64,000 nt of DNA, from assembly GCA_017547885.1 (NCBI GenBank), contig JAFYOP010000007.1:1-64000 (forward strand), read 5' to 3'. This DNA comes from Clostridia bacterium. GTDB taxonomy: Bacteria > Bacillota > Clostridia > Christensenellales > CAG-138. The position numbers were made by a program, and so were the translations under genes. Of this stretch, positions 44,440 to 53,732 are shown one piece after another. Below the pieces are notes generated by a model. It did not search any database and had not been told where the DNA came from. It worked only from the letters and a program-made list of their open reading frames with translations. Positions within the stretch are counted from its first letter, which is position 1; each line of letters opens with the position of its first letter.

Positions 44440-44684
44440 TTTTACTACCCCGCCCGACCGCCCTTTTAAGGAAATTTTGCCTTGCGGCAAAATGGGCGCA
44501 CTGTCGCAGGTAACGCATGACAACAATGCTTTCTTTATGAGGTGGAGTAATGACCACCGTCCCCCGGCTTCGCCCTAAAGCGAAGCTACATTGCCTTCTT
44601 TTTACTGCAAAGCAGTGATTCCCGTCTCCCGGCTTTGCCCTTAGGCGAAGCTACATTGAAGGGTGATGGGTTGGGTTTAGATAA
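44440..44684. repeat. Family A element, copy 13 (variant left end)
   Basis: 245 bp. Left end of the variant type TTTTACTACCCCGCCC, hairpin ATTTTGCC-TTGC-GGCAAAAT, then two right-hand hairpins in tandem (GCTTCGCC-CTAAA-GCGAAGC and GCTTTGCC-CTTA-GGCGAAGC, each followed by TACATTG), right end GGGTTTAGATAA. A truncated M4/right end (44700-44769) follows. Confidence 0.82.
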
Positions 44685-44795
44685 TATCCCCCTAAACTTT
44701 TTTCTTTAGCTTTGGATATGGCCGCAAGTAAGCGCAGTCCACGACGACGAAGCGGGTGGGATTAGATAATTATCCGATTAAAACCGGTCTGCGCT

Positions 44796-45299
44796 TTAAT
44801 AGCTGGGAGAGTAAATATATATGGTGGACACCGTATCCCCGCTCATCTCAAACTGAATACGCTCCGCCTGAATATCGGCGGGGTCGTTGGTAAGGGTATA
44901 GTTGATATACCCATCGTCAAAGTACTCCTCACCATAGGCGGCGATAACATCCTCACGGCTGTCCCCGACCCTGCAGCCCCGAAGGGTGGCATAGGTGCCG
45001 TCGGTAAGGGTCAGCATCTCGATAATGTCCTTGCCGTCCACAGGCACGGTGTTTACCGTAAGGCCGGGGTATGCAAAGGTCTTGTCCTGACCATCGTATA
45101 CGCAGCTTACCATTTCGGAATACTCATAGCCATCTCCAAGGACAGCGATGAGGGGGGCGCTGTCGGTGCGGAGGTAGTAGGTTTCACCGCCTACCTCAAG
45201 GCCAAGGTCATCCTGGTTAAAGCCTTCCTGCTTTGCGCCGCATGCGCACAGCAGCAGGGCCAGTATCGCTGTGATGGCTATGATAATGTTCTTTTTCAT
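44796..45299 (-). CDS. Small lipoprotein of unknown function
   Basis: A 167-residue protein with a lipoprotein signal: M-K-K-N, hydrophobic core, lipobox L-C-A-C (Cys20). The mature part has about four beta-rich segments, including L-E-V-G-G-E-T-Y-Y-L-R-T and I-E-M-L-T-L-T-D-G-T-Y-A-T-L-R-G-C-R-V-G-D-S-R-E-D-V-I-A-A-Y-G, where the last stretch resembles the V-G-x-x-x-x-x-V-x-x-x-Y-G pattern of SmpA/OmlA-like and related lipoprotein folds. No enzyme motif is seen. It is monocistronic between repeat blocks. Confidence 0.75.
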   Translation of the reverse strand: MKKNIIIAITAILALLLCACGAKQEGFNQDDLGLEVGGETYYLRTDSAPLIAVLGDGYEYSEMVSCVYDGQDKTFAYPGLTVNTVPVDGKDIIEMLTLTDGTYATLRGCRVGDSREDVIAAYGEEYFDDGYINYTLTNDPADIQAERIQFEMSGDTVSTIYIYSPSY

Positions 45300-45378
45300 A
45301 TGTGGAATTTCCTTTCGGTGGAATGTTGGTTGGTTTTACTATAGGTCGACAGGCTGCGGGAAAAGTTTGCGGTGTTGA

Positions 45379-45655
45379 TTATCTATACCCACCCGCCGCC
45401 CTTTTAAGGTATCTTCGCCTTGCGGCGAAGACGATAGAGGGTAATCATTGCTTATCCTAAAAATCAAAGTGTGGTCATTATCCGATACCTGCGAAAGTAC
45501 GTTCGATTTTTTGTAAGAACCCGCCGAAAATCCAAAGCACAGCGACGATTTTTGGCGGAGAGGAGGAGCGATGGAGCGTGCGAAAAGGCATATCCACAGG
45601 ATATGGCTGTGAGCAGAGCGCAGTCCGCGACGACGAGGCGGGTGGGATTAGATAA
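45379..45655. repeat. Family A element, copy 14 (with M4 module)
   Basis: 277 bp. Hairpin TCTTCGCC-TTGC-GGCGAAGA, central spacer, AAATCCAAAGCACAGCGACG, TTGGCGGAGAGGAGGAGCG, hairpin CATATCC-ACA-GGATATG, GCAGTCCGCGACGACGAGG, end ATTAGATAA. Confidence 0.87.
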
Positions 45656-45659
45656 ATAT

Positions 45660-46400
45660 CTATTCCGCCTGTCCTTCGGTTGCTTCCTGTCCTGAAGTTT
45701 CCTGCACTTCCTCCGCCTGCTCTGCCTGAGCTTCCGCTTCCTCGGCGGCGCGCTCCGCAGCGGCGGCGTCCAGCTGCTCCTGCATATTTACGTCGGTGGG
45801 GTCTATCCTCAGGCCGTTTCTGTCCGGCACAGGGTCGGAAGTGGTTCCCCTGGGGGAGCCGTTCACTATCTCAAGGGTGGTGCCTTCCTTGCAGTTTTCA
45901 TAGATAAAGCGGGATGCTTCGGTAACCATGCGCAGACAGCCGCCGGTGTTGGTTCCGCCTATCTTGTGGTCTCCGTCATAATATCTGGGCCACAGCTGGG
46001 ATGCGTCCTCCCTGGCGTACAGGGGAGAGTGCACATACAGCCTTTCGTGATAGCGGGTGGCATACTGCACAGTGCCGCCGTCCGGGAAGTTGTGCCAGCG
46101 CTCCTTTTCCCCAAGGGTGAATATTCCTGCGGGGGTCTTGTTGCCGCCGTGGGCAATGCGGTAGGCAGCGACCACCTCAGTGTATTCTCCCTTTTCATCC
46201 GCCTTGTATATGGTAAGGGTATAGCTGCCCTTTTCAACGTAAAGGTAATAGGGGAACTCCACCTCCACAGGGGTAGGCTCGGGTGTGGGCTCCGCCGTGG
46301 GGGCGGGGGTCACTTCGGGAGTGGGCGCAGGCGCGGAAACAGGGGCGGCACAGCCCGTCAGCATAAGGGCGCATATTATTACGGCAAATATCTTTTTCAC
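45660..46400 (-). CDS. L,D-transpeptidase lipoprotein (YkuD domain)
   Basis: A 246-residue lipoprotein: lipobox L-T-G-C at Cys17, a Pro/Thr/Ala/Glu spacer (T-P-E-V-T-P-A-P-T repeats), then a YkuD domain with catalytic His124 in Y-V-H-S-P-L-Y and Cys155 in T-N-T-G-G-C-L-R-M. It should form 3-3 cross-links in peptidoglycan or attach proteins to it. The last 40 residues are an Ala/Glu/Gln-rich low-complexity tail (A-A-A-E-R-A-A-E-E-A-E), unusual for the family, perhaps a coiled or wall-spanning extension. Confidence 0.9.
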   Translation of the reverse strand: MKKIFAVIICALMLTGCAAPVSAPAPTPEVTPAPTAEPTPEPTPVEVEFPYYLYVEKGSYTLTIYKADEKGEYTEVVAAYRIAHGGNKTPAGIFTLGEKERWHNFPDGGTVQYATRYHERLYVHSPLYAREDASQLWPRYYDGDHKIGGTNTGGCLRMVTEASRFIYENCKEGTTLEIVNGSPRGTTSDPVPDRNGLRIDPTDVNMQEQLDAAAAERAAEEAEAQAEQAEEVQETSGQEATEGQAE

Positions 46401-46505
46401 AGGATGCCTCCATGGTCATTGGCGATGTACCTCATCGCCGCATACTGAGTTTATTTTACTACAAAATATCTCTTATGTCTTGTTTTCTTTTATTGATGGA
46501 GCGAA

Positions 46506-46564
46506 TTTATCTGATCCCGCCCGCCACAGAACTAAAGCAATAGTGAAAAGTGAAGAGGTATTGA
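46506..46564. repeat. Short A-type end module with GTGAAAAGTGAAGA spacer
   Basis: TTATCTGATCCCGCCCGCC followed by TAGTGAAAAGTGAAGAGGTA, immediately before copy 15. A mirror copy follows copy 15 at 46840-46893 (CCCTTTTTCACTATTAC, GGATGGTTTAGATA). Confidence 0.65.
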
Positions 46565-46839
46565 TTATCTAATCCCGCCCGCCGCCCTTTAATGTACCTT
46601 CGCCTGCGGCGAAGGGGGTGGACAGCTCAGTAGGTATCTATAACCTCCCGGCTTTCTTTATGAATACCTGCCGATAGCACATTCTGCTTTTCCGTAAATC
46701 CATCCCGCAAAAAAACCAAAGCGCAAGCGACGTTTTTGGCGGAGAGGAGGAGCGATGGAGCGTGCGAAAAGGCATATCCACAGGATATGGCTGTGAGCAG
46801 AGCGCAGTCCGCGACGACGAGGCGGGTGGGTTTAGATAA
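46565..46839. repeat. Family A element, copy 15 (with M4 module)
   Basis: 275 bp. Hairpin CTTCGCC-TGC-GGCGAAG, altered spacer, CTTTTCCGTAAATCC (half hairpin), AAACCAAAGCGCAAGCGACG, GGCGGAGAGGAGGAGCG, CATATCC-ACA-GGATATG, GACGACGAGG, end TTTAGATAA. The M4 part is almost identical to that of copy 14, 1.2 kb away. Confidence 0.87.
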
Positions 46840-46908
46840 TAAGCCCTTTTTCACTATTACATTTTATCTCATGTGGAATAGGATGGTTTAGATAGTTTTC
46901 CCCCACGC

Positions 46909-46936
46909 AAAAAGCCCCGCGCATTTGCGGGGCTTT
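46909..46936 (-). terminator. Terminator of the SH3-sortase-like operon
   Basis: AAAGCCCCGC-AAATGC-GCGGGGCTTTTT on the minus strand, 27 nt after the stop. Confidence 0.92.
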
Positions 46937-46963
46937 GGTTTGTGCGGATATTGCTTTGCTCTT

Positions 46964-48763
46964 TTAGCCGCGTGCCTTCAGCAGCATGTACAGCTTGGAG
47001 GTGGCGTTGGAGCTGGACTCGTACTTGTCGCCGCAGGTGATCAGCATCATGTACTTGCCGTTGGCATCCAGGGATACGTTGGGGTTTACCCAGCCCTTGT
47101 AGCCGCTGGTCTTGGCATAGCTCTGCTGATACTGGAGATAGCTCTGAGTGCTGGTCTTCCAGGGCTGAGAGTTATGGTTGAGGATGCTGGTGCTGGAGCC
47201 CTTGGGGATCTCGTAGAACAGGGCGATATCCCAGGTCTTGTAGCCGTCCAGGCTGGCGGAGATGGTGGTGGTCTTGTAGCCGCTGCAGGAAGCGCCGCAG
47301 TCGCTGGCCTCGCACTTGCTTACGCCCAGTATGGCGTTCTGTACGTGATGCAGCTTGTGGAACATGCTGCCGGACTTACGCATATTGTGGCCCATTACCA
47401 CGTGGATCTGAGAGCCTGCCGCAGTGGTGGTATGCAGATAGTCGTAGGTTTCCTTGCCGTTGGACTTGGTGGCGTAATAATAGTAATTATTGCCGCTGAC
47501 GGTGCGGTAGTAGTTGCCGTAGATAGGATAGGTGGAACCGCCGGGAACAGAGAAGCTGCCCCACTTTTCGCTGGAGGAGCCGGTACCCTGGCTGGTTGCG
47601 CCGGAGGTGCTGGTGGAGGTGGCGGTCGCACCCTGTATGGGAGTGCCGTCGTTTACGGTAAAGTCAGCCTTGCGTACGTAGCCCTTGTAGGTCTGGCCGG
47701 TGGTGGTGGAATACTGGGCATAGTACCAGTCGCCGCTTTCGCCCAGCAGGGAGAAGGAGGCGCCGCGGGCGCTGGTGACCTTAACTACAACGTTGTCCTT
47801 GGCGGTGGACTTGTCGGGGTTAACGCGCATGTAGATGGTGCTGTCGTTGGAGGTGGCACTCTTGGCCTTGTCGTAGGTGGTGGAGGGAGTGCCTGCGGTG
47901 GTGCCGGTGGTAGTGCCGGTGGTGCTGCCGGAGCTCAGGCTGAAGTCACGCTTGCGTACAAAGCCGGTGGTGCCGTTGTAGCTGGCGTAATAGTAATCGC
48001 CGCTCTCGCCCAGAATGGTAAAGCTGAGGCCCTTGGCGCTGCGGATCTTGGTGGCGCCGGAGGTGGAGCTGGATGCGCTGGGACGGATGTAAATGGTGCT
48101 GTCCTTGGACACGCCGGTCACGGCGGAGGAGTATGCGCTGTAGGAACCGGTGGCGGTGCTGCCGGCCACGCCGGTGGTGGGCAGGTCGCTTACCTTTGCA
48201 GAGCCGCTGCCCTTCTTGTACAGGCCGCTTACGGAGCTTGCGGGTACCCAGCCGGATACGCCGCCGGTGGTGATATACAGCTGAGAGCCGTCTGCGTTGC
48301 GGTAGTTAACGGTAACGTTGCCCTTGGTCTGCACGGTGCCAACCAGCTTGTTATCGCTGCCGTAGATGCTGGTGCCGGCGCTGAGGGTACCGGAGAAGGT
48401 ACCGGTGGAGGTGGTGCTGCCGGTGGTGGTTCCGGTGCTGCCGGTGCTTACGGAGCCGGAGGTGGTGCCGTTGGAGCTGGCGCGGCCGATGTTGGATACG
48501 GCGCTGGCAGGTACCCAGCCGGTGTAGGTGGTGCCATTATGGGTCATGGAGACCTGATACATGGTACCTTCGTTGTTCTGATAGAGTACGTTTACGGTAC
48601 CCTTTACAGAAGCAACCACCTTGGAGGAGGAGTTTGCCTTCTGATACATATCGGTGGTGTTGGTGATGGTGCCGATGATGCCGGAAGCGAAAGCGGGAAC
48701 TACGCTGAGGATCATTACGGCCAGCATCAGCAGAGCCACGATGCGGACAAGAGTCTTTTTCAT
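46964..48763 (-). CDS. Secreted SH3-repeat protein with class B sortase-like domain
   Basis: A 599-residue exported protein with a Sec signal peptide (cleavage near F-A-S-G, residue 27). Four SH3b-like repeats are visible (about 27-75, 105-165, 190-255, 285-355), separated by Thr/Gly/Ser-rich linkers (T-T-G-T-T-T-G-T). The C-terminal 210 residues resemble sortase B: His459 in V-M-G-H-N-M-R-K-S-G-S-M-F and Cys577 in M-L-I-T-C-G-D. The Arg that normally follows the Cys in sortases is replaced: the aligned site is Lys590 in A-T-S-K-L-Y-M-L-L. It may be a divergent transpeptidase or an inactive peptide-binding relative. No pilin-type substrate lies nearby. A small membrane protein gene precedes it in the operon. 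Confidence 0.8.
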   Translation of the reverse strand: MKKTLVRIVALLMLAVMILSVVPAFASGIIGTITNTTDMYQKANSSSKVVASVKGTVNVLYQNNEGTMYQVSMTHNGTTYTGWVPASAVSNIGRASSNGTTSGSVSTGSTGTTTGSTTSTGTFSGTLSAGTSIYGSDNKLVGTVQTKGNVTVNYRNADGSQLYITTGGVSGWVPASSVSGLYKKGSGSAKVSDLPTTGVAGSTATGSYSAYSSAVTGVSKDSTIYIRPSASSSTSGATKIRSAKGLSFTILGESGDYYYASYNGTTGFVRKRDFSLSSGSTTGTTTGTTAGTPSTTYDKAKSATSNDSTIYMRVNPDKSTAKDNVVVKVTSARGASFSLLGESGDWYYAQYSTTTGQTYKGYVRKADFTVNDGTPIQGATATSTSTSGATSQGTGSSSEKWGSFSVPGGSTYPIYGNYYRTVSGNNYYYYATKSNGKETYDYLHTTTAAGSQIHVVMGHNMRKSGSMFHKLHHVQNAILGVSKCEASDCGASCSGYKTTTISASLDGYKTWDIALFYEIPKGSSTSILNHNSQPWKTSTQSYLQYQQSYAKTSGYKGWVNPNVSLDANGKYMMLITCGDKYESSSNATSKLYMLLKARG

Positions 48764-48804
48764 GTGAGATTCCTTTCTTGTGGTTTGGAATATTGTGTGC
48801 TTTA

Positions 48805-49227
48805 TTATTCTTCCTGAGCCTTTTCCGCTTCCTCATCCTCGTCATCAAAAACAAAGGCGGCGCGAAGAGGGTCGTGGGGTTTATCAGGCTTGGAATAGGC
48901 CGTGGGCCTTCCTGCGTTGGCGGCGGCCCTGTCCGTCTTCTTTACGGAGTAAACCACCATTACCAATATACAGCCAAAGGTCAGCGCCCAAAGTATCCAG
49001 CCTATGGTGGAGGCAGGCTCTATCACCTTGAAAAGCTCCAGCCCGCAGGATGCCAGCATAACCACACCGGTGAGAGCCGCAAGCTTACGCATTCCCTTAA
49101 TGTATTCCTCACGGGAACAGTTAATGTATTCATTTTCATAAAGCTTTCCGTCTCCCTTAAAGGCGGCATAGAGCAAATATATGGCGATGAAGAACTCAAA
49201 CATCGTCATAAAGCCGATAGGTTCCAT
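48805..49227 (-). CDS. Small membrane protein of unknown function
   Basis: A 140-residue protein with three predicted membrane helices (about residues 7-24, 46-63, 72-93) and an acidic cytoplasmic-type tail ending D-E-D-E-E-A-E-K-A-Q-E-E. AGGAGG SD precedes the start. It lies 41 bp before the SH3-sortase-like gene on the same strand, so the two are probably co-expressed. No family is recognised. Confidence 0.7.
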   Translation of the reverse strand: MEPIGFMTMFEFFIAIYLLYAAFKGDGKLYENEYINCSREEYIKGMRKLAALTGVVMLASCGLELFKVIEPASTIGWILWALTFGCILVMVVYSVKKTDRAAANAGRPTAYSKPDKPHDPLRAAFVFDDEDEEAEKAQEE

Positions 49228-49304
49228 TTCTACCTCCTGATTTTACCAAGCCCTCTGCCTTTGTTCAAGGCATGGGGCCGTATGTTCATGGAATGTTAAT
49301 TCTT

Positions 49305-49712
49305 ATGGGAAATTCCGGGGCGCTCCGCTTTCGCAAAAAACCTTTAGGGTTTTCTGCGAGGGTTTCGGTTTTTACCTCTCGCTTCCTGCTGAAGCTCCCG
49401 GGCGGTAAAAACCGCAATGAAGCAAAGCCTTGCGGCTTTGATCCGCTTTTGCCGCACATGTCGCCAAAATCGGATTGGAAACCTCCCCATTCTTCGGCAT
49501 ATATACCCCAAGGCTTTATTCCGGCTCTGACGACATGTGCGTCAGAACGGATAAATCCCGGAGGGATTTGTTCCCTGCATGATTTGCCGCCCGGTGATCC
49601 TCGCAAGGGTCATAGGCAAATCATGTAAAAACCCCGTAAGGATCGTAATCGCCGCCTTGCGCCAGCAATGCGGCGTAACTCGGTCAAATCCCAATAGGAT
49701 TTGACCGAAAGG
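49305..49712. repeat. Family B intergenic repeat, copy 4 (longest)
   Basis: About 400 bp with hairpins AAAACC-TTTA-GGGTTTT, AAAGCC-TTGC-GGCTTT, AAATCCC-GGAG-GGATTT and GGTCAAATCC-CAATA-GGATTTGACC, plus the blocks CCTGCATGATTTGCCGCCCG, AAATCATGTAAAAACCCCG and TAAGGATCGTAATCGCCG. It fills the gap between the small membrane protein and cysS; the last hairpin may act as the cysS terminator. Confidence 0.75.
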
Positions 49713-49714
49713 CT

Positions 49715-51103
49715 TTACAGCCTCTTAAGCTTTGCGCCGTCCTTGCTGTCCTCAACGGCAAAGCCCATGGCCTTCAGCTCGTCGCGGATGGCGTCTGCAC
49801 GGGCCCAGTCCTTGGCCTTGCGGACAACTGCCCGCTCCTCAAGGAGAGCCAGCGCTTCGGCGGGGAACTCATCTTCCTTCTGGTGCTGGAGTATGCCCAG
49901 TACGCGGGTGATGTCGTCAAAGAGGACCGCTGCCTTGTCCAGAGCTTCCTTGCTGCGGGGCTCGGATACGAAGGTATTTACGGCGCGGGCATAGTCAAAC
50001 AGTACGCCGATGGCGTCTGCGGTGTTCAGGTCATCGTCCATGGCCTCGCAGAACTTGCCATTGTATTCCTCAAGGGAGGCAATGAAGGCGGCATCCGCTT
50101 CGGTGGCGGGGCCTTCCTTGGCCTCGGCCAGACGCTCGCGGGCGGTGCGGATACGGATAAGGCCGGCGTTGGACTGCTCAACAAGGTCGCGGGAGAAGTT
50201 TACGGGGTTGCGGTAATGTGCGCCCAGCAGGAACAGACGAACCGCCTCAAGGTCAAATTCCTTGCCTATCTCGCGAACCAGCAGGAAGTTGCCAAGGGAC
50301 TTGGACATCTTCTGGTTGTTTACGTTTATATAGCCGTTGTGCATCCAGTAGCGGGCGAAGGGCTTGCCGGTGGCGGCCTCGCTCTGGGCTATCTCGTTTT
50401 CATGGTGGGGGAATACCAGGTCCTGACCGCCGGCGTGAATGTCAAAGGTGGGCCCAAGGAGCTCCATGCTCATGGCGCTGCACTCGATGTGCCAGCCGGG
50501 TCTTCCTTTGCCCCAGGGGCAATCCCATGCGGGCTCGCCGGGCTTGGCGCCCTTCCACAGGGCAAAGTCAAGGGGATCCCGCTTTACGTCGGTGGGGTCG
50601 ATACGTGCGCCGCTCTCCAGGTCCTCAATGGACTGGCCGGAAAGCTTGCCGTAGCCGGGGAAGGAGCGAACGGAGAAGTATACGTCCCCATTCTCGGCGG
50701 GGTATGCGTGGCCCTTTTCGATGAGGGTCTCAACCAGAGCGATTATCTGGGGGATATGCTCGGTGGCACGGGGGTTGCAGGTGGCCCGCTCTACGGAGAG
50801 GGCATCCGCGTCGGTGTAGTATTCCTTGATGTAGCGCTCCGCCACCTCGGGCACGGTGATGCCCTCTTCGTTGGCCTTGCGGATGAGCTTATCGTCTATG
50901 TCGGTGAAGTTCTGAATGAACTTTACCTTGTAGCCCCTGTATTCAAGATACCTGCGCAGGGTATCGAACACTACGAAGGGACGTGCGTTGCCGATGTGGA
51001 AGAAATTGTATACGGTGGGGCCGCATACGTACATGCTTACCTCGCCGGGTACCAGTGTGACCAGCTCTTCCTTCTTGCGGGTCATGGTGTTGTATATCTG
51101 CAT
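49715..51103 (-). CDS. cysS: Cysteinyl-tRNA synthetase
   Basis: A 462-residue class I synthetase. The start region is [17 protein letters not shown] (zinc Cys and HIGH motif); H-I-E-C-S-A-M-S provides the next zinc Cys; H-H-E-N-E-I-A-Q-S and K-M-S-K-S-L-G-N-F complete the signatures. ATG at 51103 with AGGAGG 6 nt upstream is chosen over an ATG 57 nt further up. Monocistronic. Confidence 0.97.
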   Translation of the reverse strand: MQIYNTMTRKKEELVTLVPGEVSMYVCGPTVYNFFHIGNARPFVVFDTLRRYLEYRGYKVKFIQNFTDIDDKLIRKANEEGITVPEVAERYIKEYYTDADALSVERATCNPRATEHIPQIIALVETLIEKGHAYPAENGDVYFSVRSFPGYGKLSGQSIEDLESGARIDPTDVKRDPLDFALWKGAKPGEPAWDCPWGKGRPGWHIECSAMSMELLGPTFDIHAGGQDLVFPHHENEIAQSEAATGKPFARYWMHNGYINVNNQKMSKSLGNFLLVREIGKEFDLEAVRLFLLGAHYRNPVNFSRDLVEQSNAGLIRIRTARERLAEAKEGPATEADAAFIASLEEYNGKFCEAMDDDLNTADAIGVLFDYARAVNTFVSEPRSKEALDKAAVLFDDITRVLGILQHQKEDEFPAEALALLEERAVVRKAKDWARADAIRDELKAMGFAVEDSKDGAKLKRL

Positions 51104-51184
51104 AATAGACCTCCTATTGATATTTTTTAATAGGGATTTTACCACCTTAAATGATACCACAGAATTGGGAAAGTGGGAAGGGAT

Positions 51185-51321
51185 TTATCTAAACCCACCC
51201 GCCTCGTCGCGGGCTGCCTGCGGCCATATCCGGCCCTCTCAGTCAGCTGCGCCCACAGCTCCCCCGGAGGGGGAGCCAAGGGAGAAGCATCCTTAAAAGG
51301 ATAGAGGGCGGGATCAGATAA
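51185..51321. repeat. Family A element, copy 16 (short, M5 type)
   Basis: 137 bp. Left end TTATCTAAACCCACCCGCC, CTCGTCGCGGGCTGC, CGGCCCTCTCAGTCAGC, hairpin GCTCCCCC-GGA-GGGGGAGC, GGGAGAAGC, right end GGGCGGGATCAGATAA. The M5 block equals that at 54645-54740. A truncated M4 piece follows to about 51400. Confidence 0.82.
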
Positions 51322-51426
51322 GTAACCCGCTAACTTACCCCGCAATCTATGGATCCACCGCAAAACCAAGCAAGATCCAAAGCGTAAGCGGCAGAAGCTG
51401 CACAAAGCCCCTCTCAACAGAAAAGA

Positions 51427-51452
51427 ACAGAGAAACATCTCTGCCCTTTTCC
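51427..51452 (-). terminator. Possible terminator of the feo operon
   Basis: Minus strand AGAGA-TGTT-TCTCT followed by GTTCTTTTC; short stem, moderate T content. Confidence 0.4.
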
Positions 51453-51491
51453 CTTTTGCTTATTGAGAAACTATCTGCAATGGGAACTTGC

Positions 51492-51650
51492 TTAATTGCC
51501 GCTGCAGGAGGAGCAGTTGCCTCCGCAGGCCCCTGACTTGGCGGCGGGACAGCCTATGCATTTTTCCCCCCGCTTTTTCGCCCTGTACACATACCCTCCT
51601 GCAAGGCCTATAATGGCGGCGATGATGAATATAATGATAATGTTTGTCAT
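51492..51650 (-). CDS. FeoB-associated Cys-rich membrane protein
   Basis: A 52-residue protein: one N-terminal membrane helix (I-I-I-I-F-I-I-A-A-I-I-G-L-A), a basic stretch R-A-K-K-R-G-E-K, then a cysteine-rich tail C-I-G-C-P-x-x-x-S-G-A-C-G-G-N-C-S-S-C. This is the pattern of the small protein encoded after feoB in many anaerobes, proposed to assist iron transfer. Its ATG overlaps the feoB TGA (ATGA), so it is coupled to feoB. Confidence 0.88.
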   Translation of the reverse strand: MTNIIIIFIIAAIIGLAGGYVYRAKKRGEKCIGCPAAKSGACGGNCSSCSGN

Positions 51651-53647
51651 GCTGCTGCACCGGACAGGGCGTATTCGCTTTTGATTCCCCTGTCTGCCTT
51701 TCTTATAAAATAGAGTACTGCTGCTGTTATTGCGAGGATAGCCATAAGGCCGGGAAGGAAGCCTGCCCCCACGCTGCCGGTGGCGATAAATGTGCCCGCC
51801 TGATATACCATAAAGGCCACCGTGTAACCCACGCCAAACTGCAGCCCTATGCCGCCCCACAGCCACCTTGAGCTCTTCATTTCGGAATTCATGGCGCCAA
51901 TGGCGGCAAAGCAGGGAGGAGTGTAAAGGTTAAACATCAGATACGCAAGGGCGGCAGCCTTGGTTATAGCCATAACGCCTGCTATCTCTGTGCCTGTGCC
52001 TTCCAGCATGGCCAGTTCCTCGGTGTCGATAAGGTTATTGAGCCCCGCAAAGCATACCGCAAGGGTGCCTACCACGTTTTCCTTGGCGATAAAGCCGGTG
52101 ATGGCGGCGGCCGCCAGCTGCCAGCTCAGCACGCCCACTATGGGTACCAGCAGATACGCAAAGGGGCCCGCAAGGGAGGCAAGTATGGAGCTGTCTGCTG
52201 ATTCCGCAAGGCGGAAGCCCCAGTCAAAGGCCTGCATTATCTGCACGGCTGTGTTGCACAGAAGTATTATGGTGGCGGCCTTTACAACGTATGCCCAGCC
52301 GCGGCTGCACATGGACTTAAAGGCTCTCCACAGGCTGGGTGCTTTGTATTCCGGCAGCTCCATAATGAAGAAGGTTTTTCTTACCTTGTGGCCCGCCACC
52401 CTGTTTACCAGCAGCGCACCCAGAAATATCAGCACTATGCCAAGGGAGTACATCACAAAGCTTACCCAGCCCGCATTGTCAAAGAACGCACCTGCAAAGA
52501 GGGCAATGACGGGTATCTTTGCGCCGCAGGGCATGAATGGAGCAAGCATTGCGGCGGCCCGGCGCTCCCGCTGGTTCTTTATGGTGCGGCTGGCCATTAC
52601 GCCGGGAATGGCGCAGCCGATGGCAATAACAAAGGGGATGACGGATTTGCCGGAAAGGCCCACCTTTTTGAATATTGGATCCAGCACCACCGTAACTCGC
52701 GCCATATAGCCGGAATCCTCCAGTAAAGCGATAAGGAAATACATCACCATTACAAGGGGGAGGAATCCGATGACCGCTATTGCGCCGCCTATCATGCCGT
52801 CAATGAGCAGGGCAGACAGGAAGGGATCCGCGCCTTCCATAAGGCCTGCCGCCCAGCCCTGAAAGCCCTCCAGCCAGGCTACAAGAGTATCCGCCACATA
52901 TGGCCCCACCCATACCTGAGAGATCTGGAAAACCAGGAACATTACCGCGGCAAATATAGGTATGCCAAACCAGCGGCTGGTGAGTATGTCGTCTATCTTA
53001 TCCTGAAAATTGCGGTCTTTGGTGAGTACCTTGCGGCTTTCCGCCTTTTCCACAATGGAATTAACAAAGGCAAAGCGCTTTTTGTCCGCCTCGATAACGG
53101 AGGCCTTGTGGCTCAGGTCAATATCATCCTGCACATAAGGGGCCTTCTGGCCCTTGCCCATGAGGGACACAACGGCGGAAATCACCTTATCCAGACCGGC
53201 CCCTGTGGTGGATACAGTCTGTATCACGGGGCAGCCCAGTGCGGCGCTGAGCAGCTCGGCGTCTATATGGGTGCCCTTGGCGGAGTTGATATCCGCCTTG
53301 TTCAGCGCCACCACCACAGGTATGCCAAGCTCCAGCAGCTGAGTGGTAAAAAACAGGCTGCGGCTCAGGTTGGTGGCGTCCACTATGTTGATTATGGCAT
53401 CGGGATTTTCTCCCTTTACATAGGCGCTGGCAATGCTCTCCTCTGCGGTGAAGGGAGACATGGAGTATGCGCCGGGTAGATCCACGGCTATTATCGGGGT
53501 ATCTCCCCCAAGGGATTTCTTAATGAGGTGTTCCTTTTTGTCCACGGTGACCCCCGCCCAGTTGCCCACCTTTTCGCTGCGACCGGTAAGGGAATTGTAC
53601 ATGGTGGTTTTGCCGCTGTTGGGGTTGCCTGCCAGTGCGATTCTCAT
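51647..53647 (-). CDS. feoB: Ferrous iron transport protein B
   Basis: A 666-residue Fe(II) permease. The N-terminal G domain has G1 G-N-P-N-S-G-K-T-T (7-15), G3 D-L-P-G and G4 N-K-A-D; the C-terminal part is polytopic with the Gate motifs around C-A-I-P-G-V-M-A-S-R and P-C-G-A-K-I-P. The ATG at 53647 has GGAGGG before it. It is preceded by feoA, with a 24-bp perfect palindrome in between, and followed by the coupled Cys-rich gene. Confidence 0.96.
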   Translation of the reverse strand: MRIALAGNPNSGKTTMYNSLTGRSEKVGNWAGVTVDKKEHLIKKSLGGDTPIIAVDLPGAYSMSPFTAEESIASAYVKGENPDAIINIVDATNLSRSLFFTTQLLELGIPVVVALNKADINSAKGTHIDAELLSAALGCPVIQTVSTTGAGLDKVISAVVSLMGKGQKAPYVQDDIDLSHKASVIEADKKRFAFVNSIVEKAESRKVLTKDRNFQDKIDDILTSRWFGIPIFAAVMFLVFQISQVWVGPYVADTLVAWLEGFQGWAAGLMEGADPFLSALLIDGMIGGAIAVIGFLPLVMVMYFLIALLEDSGYMARVTVVLDPIFKKVGLSGKSVIPFVIAIGCAIPGVMASRTIKNQRERRAAAMLAPFMPCGAKIPVIALFAGAFFDNAGWVSFVMYSLGIVLIFLGALLVNRVAGHKVRKTFFIMELPEYKAPSLWRAFKSMCSRGWAYVVKAATIILLCNTAVQIMQAFDWGFRLAESADSSILASLAGPFAYLLVPIVGVLSWQLAAAAITGFIAKENVVGTLAVCFAGLNNLIDTEELAMLEGTGTEIAGVMAITKAAALAYLMFNLYTPPCFAAIGAMNSEMKSSRWLWGGIGLQFGVGYTVAFMVYQAGTFIATGSVGAGFLPGLMAILAITAAVLYFIRKADRGIKSEYALSGAAA

Positions 53648-53690
53648 AATTTCCCTCCTGAATGGTTGATGTGAACGATTGATCGACGTC

Positions 53691-53714
53691 ACGGGTTAGC
53701 CATCGCTAACCCGT
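53691..53714. promoter_or_regulatory. DtxR-type palindrome between feoA and feoB
   Basis: Perfect 10-bp arms ACGGGTTAGC and GCTAACCCGT around CATC. The core GTTAGC-CATN-GCTAAC matches the operator at 54002-54017. It ends 43 bp before the feoB start. No T-tract follows on either strand, so an operator is more likely than a terminator. Confidence 0.65.
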
Positions 53715-53732
53715 GCTGAAAAAAATTCTTCC

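Noticed and set aside
45569..45610. Tiny ORF in the M4 module (ATG after GGAGAGGAGGAGCG, peptide M-E-R-A-K-R-H-I), present in about four copies
   Set aside because: Differences between copies change amino acids in the loop of CATATCC-xxx-GGATATG while keeping the hairpin, and other M4 copies lack the ATG. Structure, not coding, is conserved.
53691..53714. Terminator between feoA and feoB
   Set aside because: The palindrome has no T-tract on the transcribed strand and shares its core with the promoter-proximal operator.
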